64,000 nucleotides of DNA from Oasisia sp. SBJ-2009 (Eukaryota; Annelida; Polychaeta; Sabellida; Siboglinidae): assembly GCA_964017155.1 (NCBI GenBank), contig OZ024861.1:18937953-19001952 (forward strand), in the 5' to 3' direction. Position 1 is the first letter of the stretch, and each line of letters opens with the position of its first letter. The notes beneath the pieces were generated by a model that did not search any database, had not been told where the DNA came from, and was given only the letters and a program-made list of their open reading frames with translations. Of the stretch, positions 25,744 to 37,233 are shown piece by piece. Both the position numbers and the translations under genes were made by a program.

Positions 25744-25971
25744 TGAGTGGATGGAGTGGATGGAGTCACAGGTGGAGGGGGTGGATGGAGTCAGAGGTGG
25801 ATGGGGTGGATGGAGTCACAGGTGGATGGGGTGGATGGAGTCACAGGTGGATGGGGTGGATGGAGTCACAGGTGGATGGAGTGGATGGAGTCACAGGTGG
25901 AGGGGGTGGATGGAGTCACAGGTGGATGGAGTGGATGGAGTCACAGGTGGAGGGGGTGGATGGAGTCATGT
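25744..25971. repeat. 25-bp minisatellite, about 9 copies
   Basis: Unit GGATGGAGTCACAGGTGGAT plus GGGGT or GGAGT; variants GGAGGGGG recur. Frame rotation explains three overlapping plus-strand open frames. Confidence 0.96.
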
Positions 25972-27221
25972 GACTACAGACAGGGTGGATGCAGTTACTA
26001 TATTACAGACAAGGTGGCCAGTGACAGAATTCTGACAGGGACTCTGGGTGTATAGTTGTCTACAGCTGGCCAGTGTTTGCCCCCCCCCCCCCTGAGTGGT
26101 GACTCTGTAATCAATAGATATGCTGACATTCTGTATTTCCTGGAGATTTTGTACACCACGCTACAGGTTTTTATACATGAACCAACTCAAACTAGGATCG
26201 CTTTTCTTTTCAGTATTCAGTAAGCAGAGATTATATTTCAGCAGAAAAAGGTGCCTTTGGAGTGTTGCCTGCTGTTGCCTGGGACTCAGCGAGATGTCAG
26301 TGGCATCTGTAGACAAATGACCCTGCAAATGTCACTCGCTCCAGTGTCCATTCAACTGAAGAACCAGGCAGTGGGTGTCCTGTGTCCAACCAGGCCTCCA
26401 CAATGCTCACATGCAATGTGGTGCTTCTTTCAGTGTTTTTTCCTGTCTGCTGTTCAAAAGTTGCAATATTTTATGTTTGTGAAGTCAGAAATCAGACGTG
26501 TAAAGTTGCATGACTATGTCAAACATTACCCCAAAACATGTTGCAATGAACACTGTCAGTTGGACTGTCAGTTGATGACATCTTGATAAGATTACACGTC
26601 ACTGGGAACGTCACATATGTCCCATGATATTTTCACCCTGGAGCTAAATATTAAATTTTTATGGATTTTGGTACATTGTAATTTTACGTTTCTCCATAAA
26701 ATATTTTGGTCAATCTCACGCAAACATATTGCTTTAACAATAAAGAAATGAACTCAGAATAAAATAAAATAAGCATGCAAGATGTGAATCCTGGTGAAGA
26801 TGGGCAACATAACATTTGGCAAACCGTTGTAGGGTGTTTTTAGGTTTGCATGGTGACAATGATTTAGTTAGTTGTATGAAGATATTGAAATATGACTGCC
26901 AGCAAGCGTGCAACAAGTCCCTCCAGACACACCATACCTCCTCCTCAGTTCTCATCAATAACACTTCATCTATATGCATTATTAAGAAAGAGGCTCATAA
27001 ATATTTACCGTGGCTTTTTATTACTGTTATTGCTATAATTATTCTTATGTTACATATTGCAGTGATTTCAGGTTAATGACAAATTCCATATATTTGCTTG
27101 AAAAAAGCTTTTCGTTGGAGGAGACCTGGCCACCAACCTACACTCTTGGCAGGCTCCAGGCTCCACCTCTAGACTCCACCTACACATTAATAACAACACT
27201 CAGTTACTGTAGGTTATGATC
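25972..27221. other. Unique sequence with a poly-C run, no gene seen
   Basis: A run of 13 C lies at 26080-26092. No other feature could be supported. Confidence 0.5.
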
Positions 27222-27385
27222 CTGTCACTATGATATCATGATCCTCTGTCACTATGATATCATGATGCTCTGTCACTATGATATCATGATCCTCTGTCAC
27301 TATGATATCATGATCCTCTGTCACTATGATATCATGATCCTCTGTCACTATGATATCATGATCCTCTGTCACTATGATATCATAA
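27222..27385. repeat. 24-bp tandem repeat, about 7 copies, palindromic core
   Basis: Unit CTCTGTCACTATGATATCAT plus GATC. Each copy contains the perfect palindrome ATGATATCAT, so single strands can form repeated hairpins (inference). Confidence 0.96.
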
Positions 27386-28210
27386 AAGGGTACTATACAG
27401 TACAGAAAGATAAGTGTTTATATTGCATTTATTAGGTAAACTGTGTTTGTTTAAAAAAAACAGCTATCATATTTACCATTCCCTAATTGTAAGCAAATAG
27501 TCATAACTGGACTCATGACAGATTACTTTAAACATCTAATCAGTTGAACATAAAATATTATTTTGTTAACAATATGTGTGATATGACTACTAAGCTTTGA
27601 GACAATCATGTATGATGCGCGACCAAATAACAAGTGAGTCATTTGTTTAGTTGGTGCAACAGTCGACTGTGCTGACCCAAGGGTCAAATCAATGATATTC
27701 CTTTGATAGATAGACTACTTTCTCAGTGACTAATATATACAGATATACACCTATGTAACTAGAAGTGACTGTCTCCCATGTCAGACACTAACACAGTGTA
27801 GGCACTCAAACCATAATGGCCCAACTGAATCAAGTTGGCAGGTCTGGTGCCATTAGTGTCCTCACACTGTTGTACTCACACAAGACAATGGTCTGGCTAA
27901 TGAATACCCTCTTGTGTGGTTAACTAATGAAGTATCTGTGCCTGTGTAGAACTGTCCTGGCAATCTGGTAGGTCTTAGCAGGTCTCTCTGAACCAACTCA
28001 GTTTTATTCACATGTATCCTGTATTTTATTAATCTCAGAATATTTCTCTCTTTGTCGCTTCTTCTCCCTCTGCCACCCCCTTACCACACTCCCCTTCTCT
28101 GTGTCTTCCTGCCCCCCCCCCTTCCCCTCTCTCCCTCTCCCCACTGCCCTTCTCTGTCTGTCTTCCTTCCCCTGTCTTTCCCCTCTTTCCCGCACTCCTG
28201 ACCCTCCCTC
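27386..28210. other. Unique then pyrimidine-rich sequence
   Basis: The last 150 bp is C/T-rich with a run of about 10 C near 28112. No gene seen. Confidence 0.5.
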
Positions 28211-28363
28211 CAGCCTGTCTGTCTCTGTCTCTGACTCTGTCTCTGTCTCTGTCTCTGTCTCTGTCTCTGTCTCTGTCTCTGTCTCTGTCTCTGTCTCTGT
28301 CTCTGTCTCTGTCTCTGTCTCTGTCTCTGTCTCTGTCTCTGTCTCTGTCTCTGTCTCTGTCGC
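28211..28363. repeat. (CTGTCT)n hexamer, about 25 copies
   Basis: Perfect hexamer array; its reverse complement is the same CAGAGA hexamer found at 11158-11235. Confidence 0.97.
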
Positions 28364-28621
28364 GCCACCTGATCACTTCCACTTCACACTTCATTCTCTT
28401 TCTTTTCTTTCTTCTTTCTTTCCAACAAACGAGATTTGCTGATATGATACGTAATCATGATTGTTGATGCCAGAAGAAAGCCATGGCCGCGGTGGGTGGT
28501 GGTACATCACAGGAGTAGCACTCTCAATGGGCGCTGAGTGATTTGCACTAGAATGGTAAAGGTGTACTTTACTGAAGTTTACTGATTACACAAAAGTAAT
28601 TAGGAAGAAAGGAATGTCAGG

Positions 28622-28675
28622 AGGATAATAGGGGGTTGTGAAGATAATAGGGGGTTGTGAAGATAATGGAGGGTT
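28622..28675. repeat. 20-bp tandem repeat, 2.7 copies
   Basis: Unit GATAATAGGGGGTTGTGAAG, with the third copy diverged (GATAATGGAGGG). Confidence 0.88.
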
Positions 28676-29129
28676 TAGGAGATAAGATAAGTCTGGAAAT
28701 GTTGGGTGTTGCCAGTGGAGAATGTCAGTGGCGGATGGATATCACATAGAAAGATGTCAGATAGTGAAAGTGTATCAACTACTAGACAGTGTAACATGTC
28801 GTTAAGACGGTTGACTGGAGAGACACAGGCTCCCTGTGGGTGGAGAAGAGAGCACGACAGACCAGAGAGTTGCAGTATCATACTTCACAGTGTGTCTGGA
28901 TAATGTTTCCCACATGATGTTTTATCCCACTGTCATCCACAAGGTTCCCGCACATACCCCACAACAATCTCCCTCTTACATCCCTTAAACAGCCTTTAAA
29001 CTTTGTTCTAGCACAATGACCACCTTTCACCCCTTTCCTTCATATAGCCCTCCCACACATTTTTACCCCTCCTTCCCACATTCGTCACAACTGTTCACCC
29101 CTTTCCTTGCACCCCCCTCCTGTCACTGC

Positions 29130-31588
29130 CAGCCTCCATACCACCCCCATACACCCATTATACCCACCCCACACCCATACCCCCATCATACCAACCCCAC
29201 ACCCATACCCCCATCATACCCACCCCTACACCCATACCCCCATCATGCCCACCCCTACACCCATACCCCCATCATACCCACCCCTACACCCATAACCCCA
29301 TCATACCCACCCCTACACCCATACCCCCATCATACCCACCCCTACACCCATAACCCCATCATACCCACCCCTACACCCATACCCCCATCATACCCACCCC
29401 TACACCCATAACCCCATCATACCCACCCATAACCCCATCATGCCCACCCCTACACCCATACCCCTCATCATAATCACCCCCACACCTATCATCATACCCA
29501 CCCCCACACCCATACCCCTCATCATATCCACATCCATACCCTTACCACTCACCATACCCACCCCTTGCCCATACCCATCACCATGACCACACCCATACCC
29601 ATAATCATACCCACCCGCACCACCATACTCCTCATCATACCCACTCCACCCCTATACCCCTCATCATATCCCCCCTCATCATACCCACCCCACCCCCATA
29701 CCCCTCATCATACCCCCCCCCTCATCATACCCACCCCCATACCCCTCATCATACCCCCCCTCATCATACCCACCCCATACCCCTCATCATATCCCCCCTC
29801 ATCATACCCACCCCACCCCCATACCCCTCATCATACCCACCCCCTCATCATACCCACCCCATACCCCTCATCATATCCCCCCTCATCATACCCACCCCAC
29901 CCCCATACCCCTCATCATACCCACCCCCTCATCATACCCACCCCATACCCCTCATCATACCCCCCCCCTCATCATACCAACCCCACACCCCCTCATCATA
30001 CCCACCCCACACCCCCTCATCATACCCACCCCACACCCCCTCATCATACCCACCCCACACCCCTCATCATACCCCCCCTCATCATACCCACCCCATACCC
30101 CTCATCATATCCCCCCTCATCATACCCACCCCACCCCCATACCACTCATCATACCCCCCCCCTCATCATACCCACCCCCATACCCCTCATCATACCCCCC
30201 CCCCCCTCATCATACCCACCCCATACCCCTCATCATATCCCCCCTCATCATACCCACCCCACCCCCATACCCCTCATCATACCCACCCCCTCATCATACC
30301 CACCCCATACCCCTCATCATATCCCCCCTCATCATACCCACCCCACCCCCATACCCCTCATCATACCCACCCCCTCATCATACCCACCCCATACCCCTCA
30401 TCATACCCCCCCCCTCATCATACCAACCCCACACCCCCTCATCATACCCACCCCCTCATCATACCCACCCCACACCCCCTCATCATACCCACCCCACACC
30501 CCTCATCATACCCCCCCTCATCATACCCACCCCATACCCCTCATCATACCCCCCCTCATCATACCCACCCCATACCCCTCATCATATCCCCCCTCATCAT
30601 ACCCACCCCACCCCCATACCCCTCATCATACCCACCCCCTCATCATACCCACCCCATACCCCTCATCATATCCCCCCTCATCATACCCACCCCACCCCCA
30701 TACCCCTCATCATACCCACCCCCTCATCATACCCACCCCATACCCCTCATCATACCCCCCTCATCATACCCACCCCATACCCCTCATCATATCCCCCCTC
30801 ATCATACCCACCCCACCCCCATACCCCTCATCATACCCACCCCCTCATCATACCCACCCCATACCCCTCATCATATCCCCCCTCATCATACCCACCCCAC
30901 CCCCATACCCCTCATCATACCCACCCCCTCATCATACCCACCCCATACCCCTCATCATACCCCCCCCCTCATCATACCCACCCCACACCCCCTCATCATA
31001 CCCACCCCACACCCCCTCATCATACCCACCCCACACCCCCTCATCATACCCACCCCACACCCCCTCATCATACCCCCCCTCATCATACCCACCCCATACC
31101 CCTCATCATACCCCCCCTCATCATACCCACCCCACACCCCCTCATCATACCCCCCCTCATCATACCCACCCCATACCCCTCATCATACCCCCCCTCATCA
31201 TACCCACCCCACACCCCCTCATCATACCCCCCCTCATCATACCCACCCCATACCCCTCATCATACCCCCCCTCATCATACCCACCCCACACCCCCTCATC
31301 ATACCCCCCCTCATTATACCCACCCCATACCCTTCATCATACCCCCCCTCATCATACCCACCCCACACCCCCTCATCATACCCCCCCTCATCATACCCAC
31401 CCCATACCCCTCATCATACCCCCCCTCATCATACCCACCCCACACCCCCTCATCATACCCACCCCACACCCCCTCATCATACCCACCCCCTCATCATACC
31501 CACCCACCCCCATACCCCTCATCATACCCACCCCACACCCATACCCCTCATCATACCCACCCACCCCCATACCCCTGAGCCCAACAGA
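29130..31588. repeat. C-rich satellite (CCCTCATCATACCCACCCC), virtually G-free plus strand
   Basis: About 2.4 kb built of CATCATACCC joined to CCCTCAT, CCCACCCC and CCCATACCCC in varying order. From about 29620 to 31575 I find no G on the plus strand. Many copies contain CCCACCCCACCCCCATACCC, whose complement has four G-runs with loops of 1 to 3 bases, a good G-quadruplex pattern on the minus strand and i-motif potential on the plus strand. The left 350 bp uses a different unit (ACCCATACCCCCATCAT). The 680-residue open frame is the repeat read through, not a gene. Confidence 0.97.
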
Positions 31589-31851
31589 GGGTAGTACACA
31601 CCTCTAACTGCTCCTGCCAACTCTGATTATTCTCCTTATCTGCACATGAACAGCCCCACCAGGGAGCCCTGGGGGCCTGAGAGGGCAGACTGACCACACA
31701 CTGACCTGTACTCACTGTATCAGTAAGACCTCAGTCATTCTTCTCTTAGTCACTAATCTACACTGGCGAGTTCACCCAACCGTAAACTGAACATCCACAA
31801 AGAATTTGTCATACTGCCGAGTAAACATGGTGTAAATACAAAGCACATTGA

Positions 31852-31955
31852 CGTCATGACTGACAGCCTGGTGTCATGACTGACAGCCTGGTGTCATGAC
31901 TGACAGCCTGGTGTCATGACTGACAGCCTGGTGTCATGACTGACAGCCTGATGTC
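31852..31955. repeat. 20-bp tandem repeat, about 5 copies
   Basis: Unit CATGACTGACAGCCTGGTGT, perfect except in the last copy. Confidence 0.96.
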
Positions 31956-32015
31956 CCCCTAATTGTCATCACATGGCACCTGCCTAAAACAAGACAAACT
32001 GCACCAGGTTCTCAC

Positions 32016-32138
32016 CCAGACAACACCTTGGTGGCTACAGAACCTTGTGGACACTTGGCTGCCGACTGACTGCACACAGCTGTCTCCAATGTCCATGCAC
32101 ATCCTGCACAGTACACTGCACACTGTGGCCCACAAGGC
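32016..32138 (-). CDS. Candidate internal exon of unrecognised host gene
   Basis: Minus-strand open stretch of 123 nt (41 codons), with the 3' end at a donor-like GTCTGG|GTGAGA and a possible acceptor ACACTAATGAG before GCC. Both boundaries are phase 0, which fits the phase-0 3' end of candidate exon 33613-33829 upstream. The translation is Cys-rich (four Cys) and contains MCMDIGDSCVQSVGS; no domain recognised. The plus strand is also open and donor-flanked here (GATACAG-like CAATACAG|GTATGA at its end), so strand and reality are uncertain. Confidence 0.33.
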
Positions 32139-32424
32139 CTCATTAGTGTGCATGGGCAATACAATACAGGTATGATACGCATCAGCATAAGAGTTACATT
32201 TCAATTTGTGAAAGTACCTATCCATGTGTAAATGACTTAGTGTGCATCCTCCATGGAATGTACGGGATAACAATCCTGGCAGCAACTCATCACAACTGAG
32301 GTGCAATACAGCCCAATATGAGGCAAGGCTGACATGTGAGATACAGATATCACATGTCCAACACGTTAAATGACCCGAAAAGACTTAATTGCACCAGGAG
32401 CAACCATATGAGAATGACAAAGCC

Positions 32425-33607
32425 CTAGAAGGCCGAACCTACCTCACTGAGGATCACAAAGCTCTAGGAGGCTGAACCTACCTCACTGAGGATCACAAAG
32501 CTCTAGGAGGCTGAACCTACCTCACTGAGGATCACAAAGCCCTATGAGGGTGAACCTACCTCACTGAGGATCACAAAGCTCTAGGAGGCTGAACCTACCT
32601 CACTGAGGATCACAAAGCTCTAGGAGGCTGAACCTACCTCACTGAGGATCACAAAGCTCTAGGAGGCTGAACCTACCTCACTGAGGATCACAAAGCTCTA
32701 GGAGGCTGAACCTACCTCACTGAGGATCACAAAGCCCTATGAGGGTGAACCTACCTCACTGAGGATCACAAAGCTCTAGGAGGCTGAACCTACCTCACTG
32801 AGGATCACAAAGCTCTAGGAGGCTGAACCTACCTCACTGAGGATCACAAAGCTCTAGGAGGCTGAACCTACCTCACTGAGGATCACAAAGCTCTAGGAGG
32901 CTGAACCTACCTCACTGAGGATCACAAAGCTCTAGGAGGCTGAACCTACCTCATTGAGGATCACAAAGCTCTAGGAGGCTGAACCTACCTCACTGAGGAT
33001 CACAAAGCCCTATGAGGGTGAACCTACCTCACTGAGGATCACAAAGCTCTAGGAGGCTGAACCTACCTCACTGAGGATCACAAAGCTCTAGGAGGCTGAA
33101 CCTACCTCACTGAGGATCACAAAGCTCTAGGAGGCTGAACCTACCTCACTGAGGATCACAAAGCTCTAGGAGGCTGAACCTACCTCACTGAGGATCACAA
33201 AGCTCTAGGAGGCTGAACCTACCTCACTGAGGATCACAAAGCTCTAGGAGGCTGAACCTACCTCACTGAGGATCACAAAGCTCTAGGAGGCTGAACCTAC
33301 CTCACTGAGGATCACAAAGCTCTAGGAGGCTGAACCTACCTCACTGAGGATCACAAAGCTCTAGGAGGCTGAACCTACCTCACTGAGGATCACAAAGCTC
33401 TAGGAGGCTGAACCTACCTCACTGAGGATCACAACGCCCTATGAGGCTGAACCTACCTCACTGAGGATCACAACGCCCTATGAGGCTGAACCTACCTCAC
33501 TGAGGATCACAACGCCCTATGAGGGTGAACCTACCTCACTGAGGATCACAAAGCCCTATGAGGCTGAACCTACCTCATTGAGAATCACAAAGTCCTATGA
33601 AGCTGAA
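32425..33607. repeat. 39-bp minisatellite seeded at a splice donor, about 30 copies
   Basis: Read on the minus strand, the unit starts GTAGGTTCAGCCTC, continues through CTTTGTGATC and ends CTCAGTGAG. The first unit abuts candidate exon 33613-33829 exactly at its donor (exon ...CAGTGAG|GTAAGTTCAGC). Each further unit therefore repeats an exon-end mimic plus GTAGGT. Units nearest the exon (CTATGAGG type) resemble the junction copy most; distal units are homogenised to CTAGGAGG, with CTATGAGGG variants spaced 195 and 273 bp apart (5 and 7 units). Confidence 0.97.
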
Positions 33608-33612
33608 CTTAC

Positions 33613-33829
33613 CTCACTGTCAAACACTCGCGTTTCCAAGAAACCATCGTCTTCACAAAAGGATTCAACATTACAACTGTGTCTTCTCTTTGATGGCAGT
33701 TTCAGCGGTGGTCCGAGTGGCGCAAGTGGCGCAAGTGTTTGCTTCCCATTCACAGACCCTGCACCACTGGGTGCAGAGTGCTGGGTTACAAACATGGGTC
33801 TTTTCGCCCCGTGCAGACTGTCCTTGTAA
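33613..33829 (-). CDS. Candidate internal exon, Pro/Ser-rich linker of unrecognised gene
   Basis: Minus-strand exon of 217 nt with acceptor CTCTGCTGGCAG and a consensus donor CAGTGAG|GTAAGT. It enters with one base completing a codon and leaves in phase 0; the entry phase matches the phase-2 end of candidate exon 34547-34716. The translation has non-repetitive, coding-like composition: basic near the start, a Pro/Leu/Ala-rich middle (LAPLAPLGPPLKLPSK), then KRRHSCNVESFCEDD and FLETRVFDSE. This looks like a disordered linker in a larger protein; no family recognised. Both flanking introns consist largely of minisatellite. Confidence 0.55.
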
Positions 33830-33865
33830 CTGCCAGCAGAGCCTGTCATTACGTCAGATGAGACG

Positions 33866-34545
33866 TCTCCTTGTCCTATCTGTGTCTAACTGTCATAACA
33901 CCACAATCTCTGTTTGTCTCTACCTGCATCTAACTGTCATAACACCACAATCTCTGTCTGTCTCTACCTGCATCTAACTGTCATAACACCACAATCTCTG
34001 TCTGTCTCTACCTGCATCTAACTGTCATAACACCACAATCTCTGTCTGTCTCTACCTGCATCTAACTGTCATAACACCACAATCTCTGTCTGTCTCTACC
34101 TGCATCTAACTGTCATAACACCACAATCTCTGTCTGTCTCTACCTGCATCTAACTGTCATAACACCACAATCTCTGTCTGTCTCTACCTGCATCTAACTG
34201 TCATAACACCACAATCTCTATCTGTCTCTACCTATATCTAACTGTCATAACACCATAATCTCTGTCTGTCTCTACCTGCATCTAACTGTCATAACACCAC
34301 AATCTGTATCTGTCTCTACCTATATATATCTAACTGTCATAACACCACAATCTCTGTCTGTCTCTAACTGCATCTAACTGTCATAACACCACAATCTCTA
34401 TCTGTCTCTACCTGCATCTAACTGTCATTTTCTATTTGCATCTGGTAGAAGTATGCTGGATCTAGTTGTCATAAATACCACAAGATCTCCCTTTCTAGTT
34501 GCATACAATTGTCACAACCCAGTATGTTCTTTCCGTGTCCCTCTA
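33866..34545. repeat. 44-bp intronic minisatellite, about 13 copies plus decayed copies
   Basis: Plus-strand unit contains CTGTCTGTCTCTACCTGCAT and CTAACTGTCATAACACCAC. Regular copies run to about 34430, followed by three increasingly diverged copies that reach the donor of candidate exon 34547-34716. On the minus strand each unit carries GATGCAG|GTAGAGACAG, aligned with the exon donor GTCCAG|GTAGAGGGAC. The array fills nearly the whole intron between the two candidate exons. Confidence 0.95.
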
Positions 34546-34546
34546 C

Positions 34547-34716
34547 CTGGACGTATCTACCAGCAGAAGCATGCTGTCTTGCTGCTGTAGTCCAAAGTAA
34601 TCCTGCCATGTGTCAAGTTGAGCCACCAACTCACAGGCGCCAGCGTGGACATTACGAGCAGTCCGGCATGAAGCATTCAAGCAAATCACAATGAAACTCA
34701 TCACGACCAAACCCAG
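34547..34716 (-). CDS. Candidate internal exon, possible membrane segment, unrecognised gene
   Basis: Minus-strand open stretch ending TACGTCCAG|GTAGAG in phase 2, matching the entry phase of exon 33613-33829. The 5' boundary is uncertain: an acceptor CGGGTCTTAAG at 34717 would give 170 nt, while a shorter exon could start near 34634. The first third is hydrophobic (LGLVVMSFIVICL), possibly a transmembrane helix, followed by a Cys/Arg-containing stretch and ELVAQLDTWQDYFGLQQQDS, which looks like real folded protein. I do not recognise the family. Confidence 0.48.
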
Positions 34717-35426
34717 CTTAAGACCCGCCCACAAGGATGTCAACACGGCTTATGTTTCACACAGGCAGTGTGCAGGTGCGAACTGTGCCGGCCTGGCCTC
34801 TCAATGTACTATATGCATATAGCTATGTCACGATGAATACAATTCCAAAACAAAGTTCATTTAGCACCAAGTGACTGACTTAATCCTTTTCACCCACCAC
34901 AGCCACGTGTGCAGAGGTGTCCTTGTTTCTGGTGTGATGGTCCTAGCCTATATTCAGCTACACATACACCTCACACGTGCGTGCAAGCTCAGGCCCACTT
35001 GTATCTGCACTGATGTAGTGTTGATGACATACGTCAGGCCTGGGTCGAGTTTCCTCAAAATGCATGCATTTTTATTTATAATTTGCGAGTAACAGTCATA
35101 TTGGAATAATGGAAGCTATTGCCACGGTCACGGATTCGGCAGATTCATGCCTACTGTGGACACAGCTGAATCTGGGCAGGAGTGTGTCATTTCATTCCCC
35201 CATGTGACTGTCAACAAACTCGTTGACTGGGACACTGGCCTGGCTTGTTCTTGTGGCTCTTCCCAGTTTATCATTACAAATTTAGTATAACATAAAACAA
35301 GAAGATCAGGTCGAAAAAACTTATTTTGTCATGGCAATGATGGCTTCTTCAAACCTGGAGTGGTCTTTTTACTCAACAAATAGTTTGTATCACAAGTCTT
35401 CTATACTAGTCATACAGTGTGTTCAT
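34717..35426. other. Unique sequence, no feature recognised
   Basis: May hold further intron or exon of the minus-strand gene, but nothing could be supported. Confidence 0.45.
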
Positions 35427-35430
35427 TTAA

Positions 35431-36286
35431 AGGACAAAAAAACGCAACTGTTTCGTGGCATACACCTAATAGAGTTAATATAAAGAAACAATTTCCACAT
35501 ATACTCAATTTTTTAACGCCAGCGGTTTACCAGAAAAATATTTTTGAACACCCAGCCATCAAAATACTATGCGCTACCCCATCTTAGACGAAGAATGACA
35601 TCATGATGGTGAGACCCTCTCCACGCAGATTCCCTGCATGGGGTTTGGCTGTTGTCATGAAATGGCTGCAACTCGGCAACGCGCGTAACATGCTGATCAG
35701 TGATGACGGTAAATATAAAGTTGTCTATTATTGTTATCGCTGAAATCATCCTATCAACTTATGATACATGTCTACATGTCTACTTCAAAGCATTTCTCCT
35801 CAAAATGGACCGAGCAAAGTGAACTGTACTTGGACTGGAGGGATTCCGAACAGTACGCCCGCAAACGTGAATCCATTGCTTCAATACTACCGGTTGTTTC
35901 AACTATTATTGCAACCGTATGCCGAACAGTAAGGCATAATTACTCAAGTTTACCATAGATTTAACCACAGATTTAGATACATGTCTATACACAGCTGCTA
36001 GATGTCACGCAAACTGAACGAACTGTCGAAGACTCGAAGTTGTTGACCCTTAACAACGTCGCAGGATTCAGCAGAGACATAGAATGCCACGCGCTGAATG
36101 GCCAAGCCAAGTTAACCCTTCACTGATGGCGGCGTCTAGACCATCGTGGATTTCGTTAGAATTTTAGACTTTAAAGTCACATTCTGACTAAACCGCTGAC
36201 GTTAAAAAATTGAGTATATGTGGAAATTGTTACTTTGTATAAACTCTATTAGGTGTATGACACGAAACCATTGCGTTTTTTGTCCT
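35431..36286. mobile_element. TTAA-flanked non-autonomous DNA transposon with ~100-bp TIRs
   Basis: The ends read TTAA|AGGACAAAAAAACGCAAC and, reverse-complemented, TTAA|AGGACAAAAAACGCAATG. Inverted similarity continues for about 100 bp at roughly 90% identity, including CATACACCTAATAGAGTT and CCACATATACTCAATTTTTT on each arm. A TTAA duplication is typical of piggyBac and Kolobok; long TIRs beginning AGGA favour a Kolobok-like origin (inference). Because the junction is TTTAAAGG a TA duplication cannot be excluded. There is no transposase in the 856 bp. Confidence 0.8.
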
Positions 36287-36290
36287 TTAA

Positions 36291-37231
36291 GAGCCATCAT
36301 AGTAGAAATCACCCTGTTTTAGCAATATATTTTTTCAAATGTATTCACATTTTATGTTTACCCAATAAAAACAATCGTTGAAGATTGTTCATGAAACATC
36401 CAAGTCCTTTTCAAATGTGAAGTCAATATGACTTACATTACATATATTAGAATTTTGTAACATTTGTAATAATGGTTGAAACTGTTTTTGGGAAGTGGTT
36501 AACTGGAAAACTGTTCATGACATGAGAGTCTAACAACGCTGCCAAGTAACATGACAGGTGACTGAATGGCTGATGACACCTGAGATAGTGCAACTGTGGA
36601 GCAGGGTGCAATGGCCTGTCTTCACAAGGCACAGGCACATTTCAATAAATACATATCCTCAACCACTTTTGTTGTTTCAGTCTAATTCATGGATTAGTAG
36701 TGACCCCAAATATGGTGAAATGCATATGGTGTGTCCATGTTTACATAAGCCCTGCCCCTCACTGCTGACCAGGAGAACATAGGTGTTTATTGAGTTTGTG
36801 TCAAAGCAGCCAAAGTTGGTAAAGCCACATTGAGTGAACAGGATCAATGTACTTGCACTCTCAATGTCCAGCTTAATGTCTCGCCTGCATATCATAATAT
36901 TTACATGCGATGCCAGACGTTTCATAACTGACTTAACAATGTGCAGGTCAAGGCCCTATACAGAGTGTGGTCAGTAAATGGGTGGCCATTGACTGACTAA
37001 TCACAAAGATCAATGGGAAATAATTTACAATTCAGAAACTTAACAATAAACAACAACATTTTGTTACTCTAGACACATATTTGACCTCAAGTTCAAACTA
37101 AGTAGCCAACATTGCTGGACACATCAATTAGAAATATAGTATGATTAAACAGCAAATTCAGCTGAAATGTTTAATGAAAATTAAAAGTTAAGTTATATAA
37201 TAAAATAATATTGGGCTAATCTCATTCTACA
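36291..37231. other. Unique AT-rich sequence, no gene seen
   Basis: No feature recognised. Confidence 0.5.
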
Positions 37232-37233
37232 TA

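Noticed and set aside
29565..31607. 680-residue Pro/His/Thr-rich open frame
   Set aside because: It is the G-free C-rich satellite; stop codons TAG and TGA cannot occur without G, so openness is expected.
31963..32175. Plus-strand exon ending CAATACAG|GTATGA, opposite candidate minus exon
   Set aside because: Both strands are open; the minus reading fits the phase of neighbouring minus exons, the plus reading has no partner.
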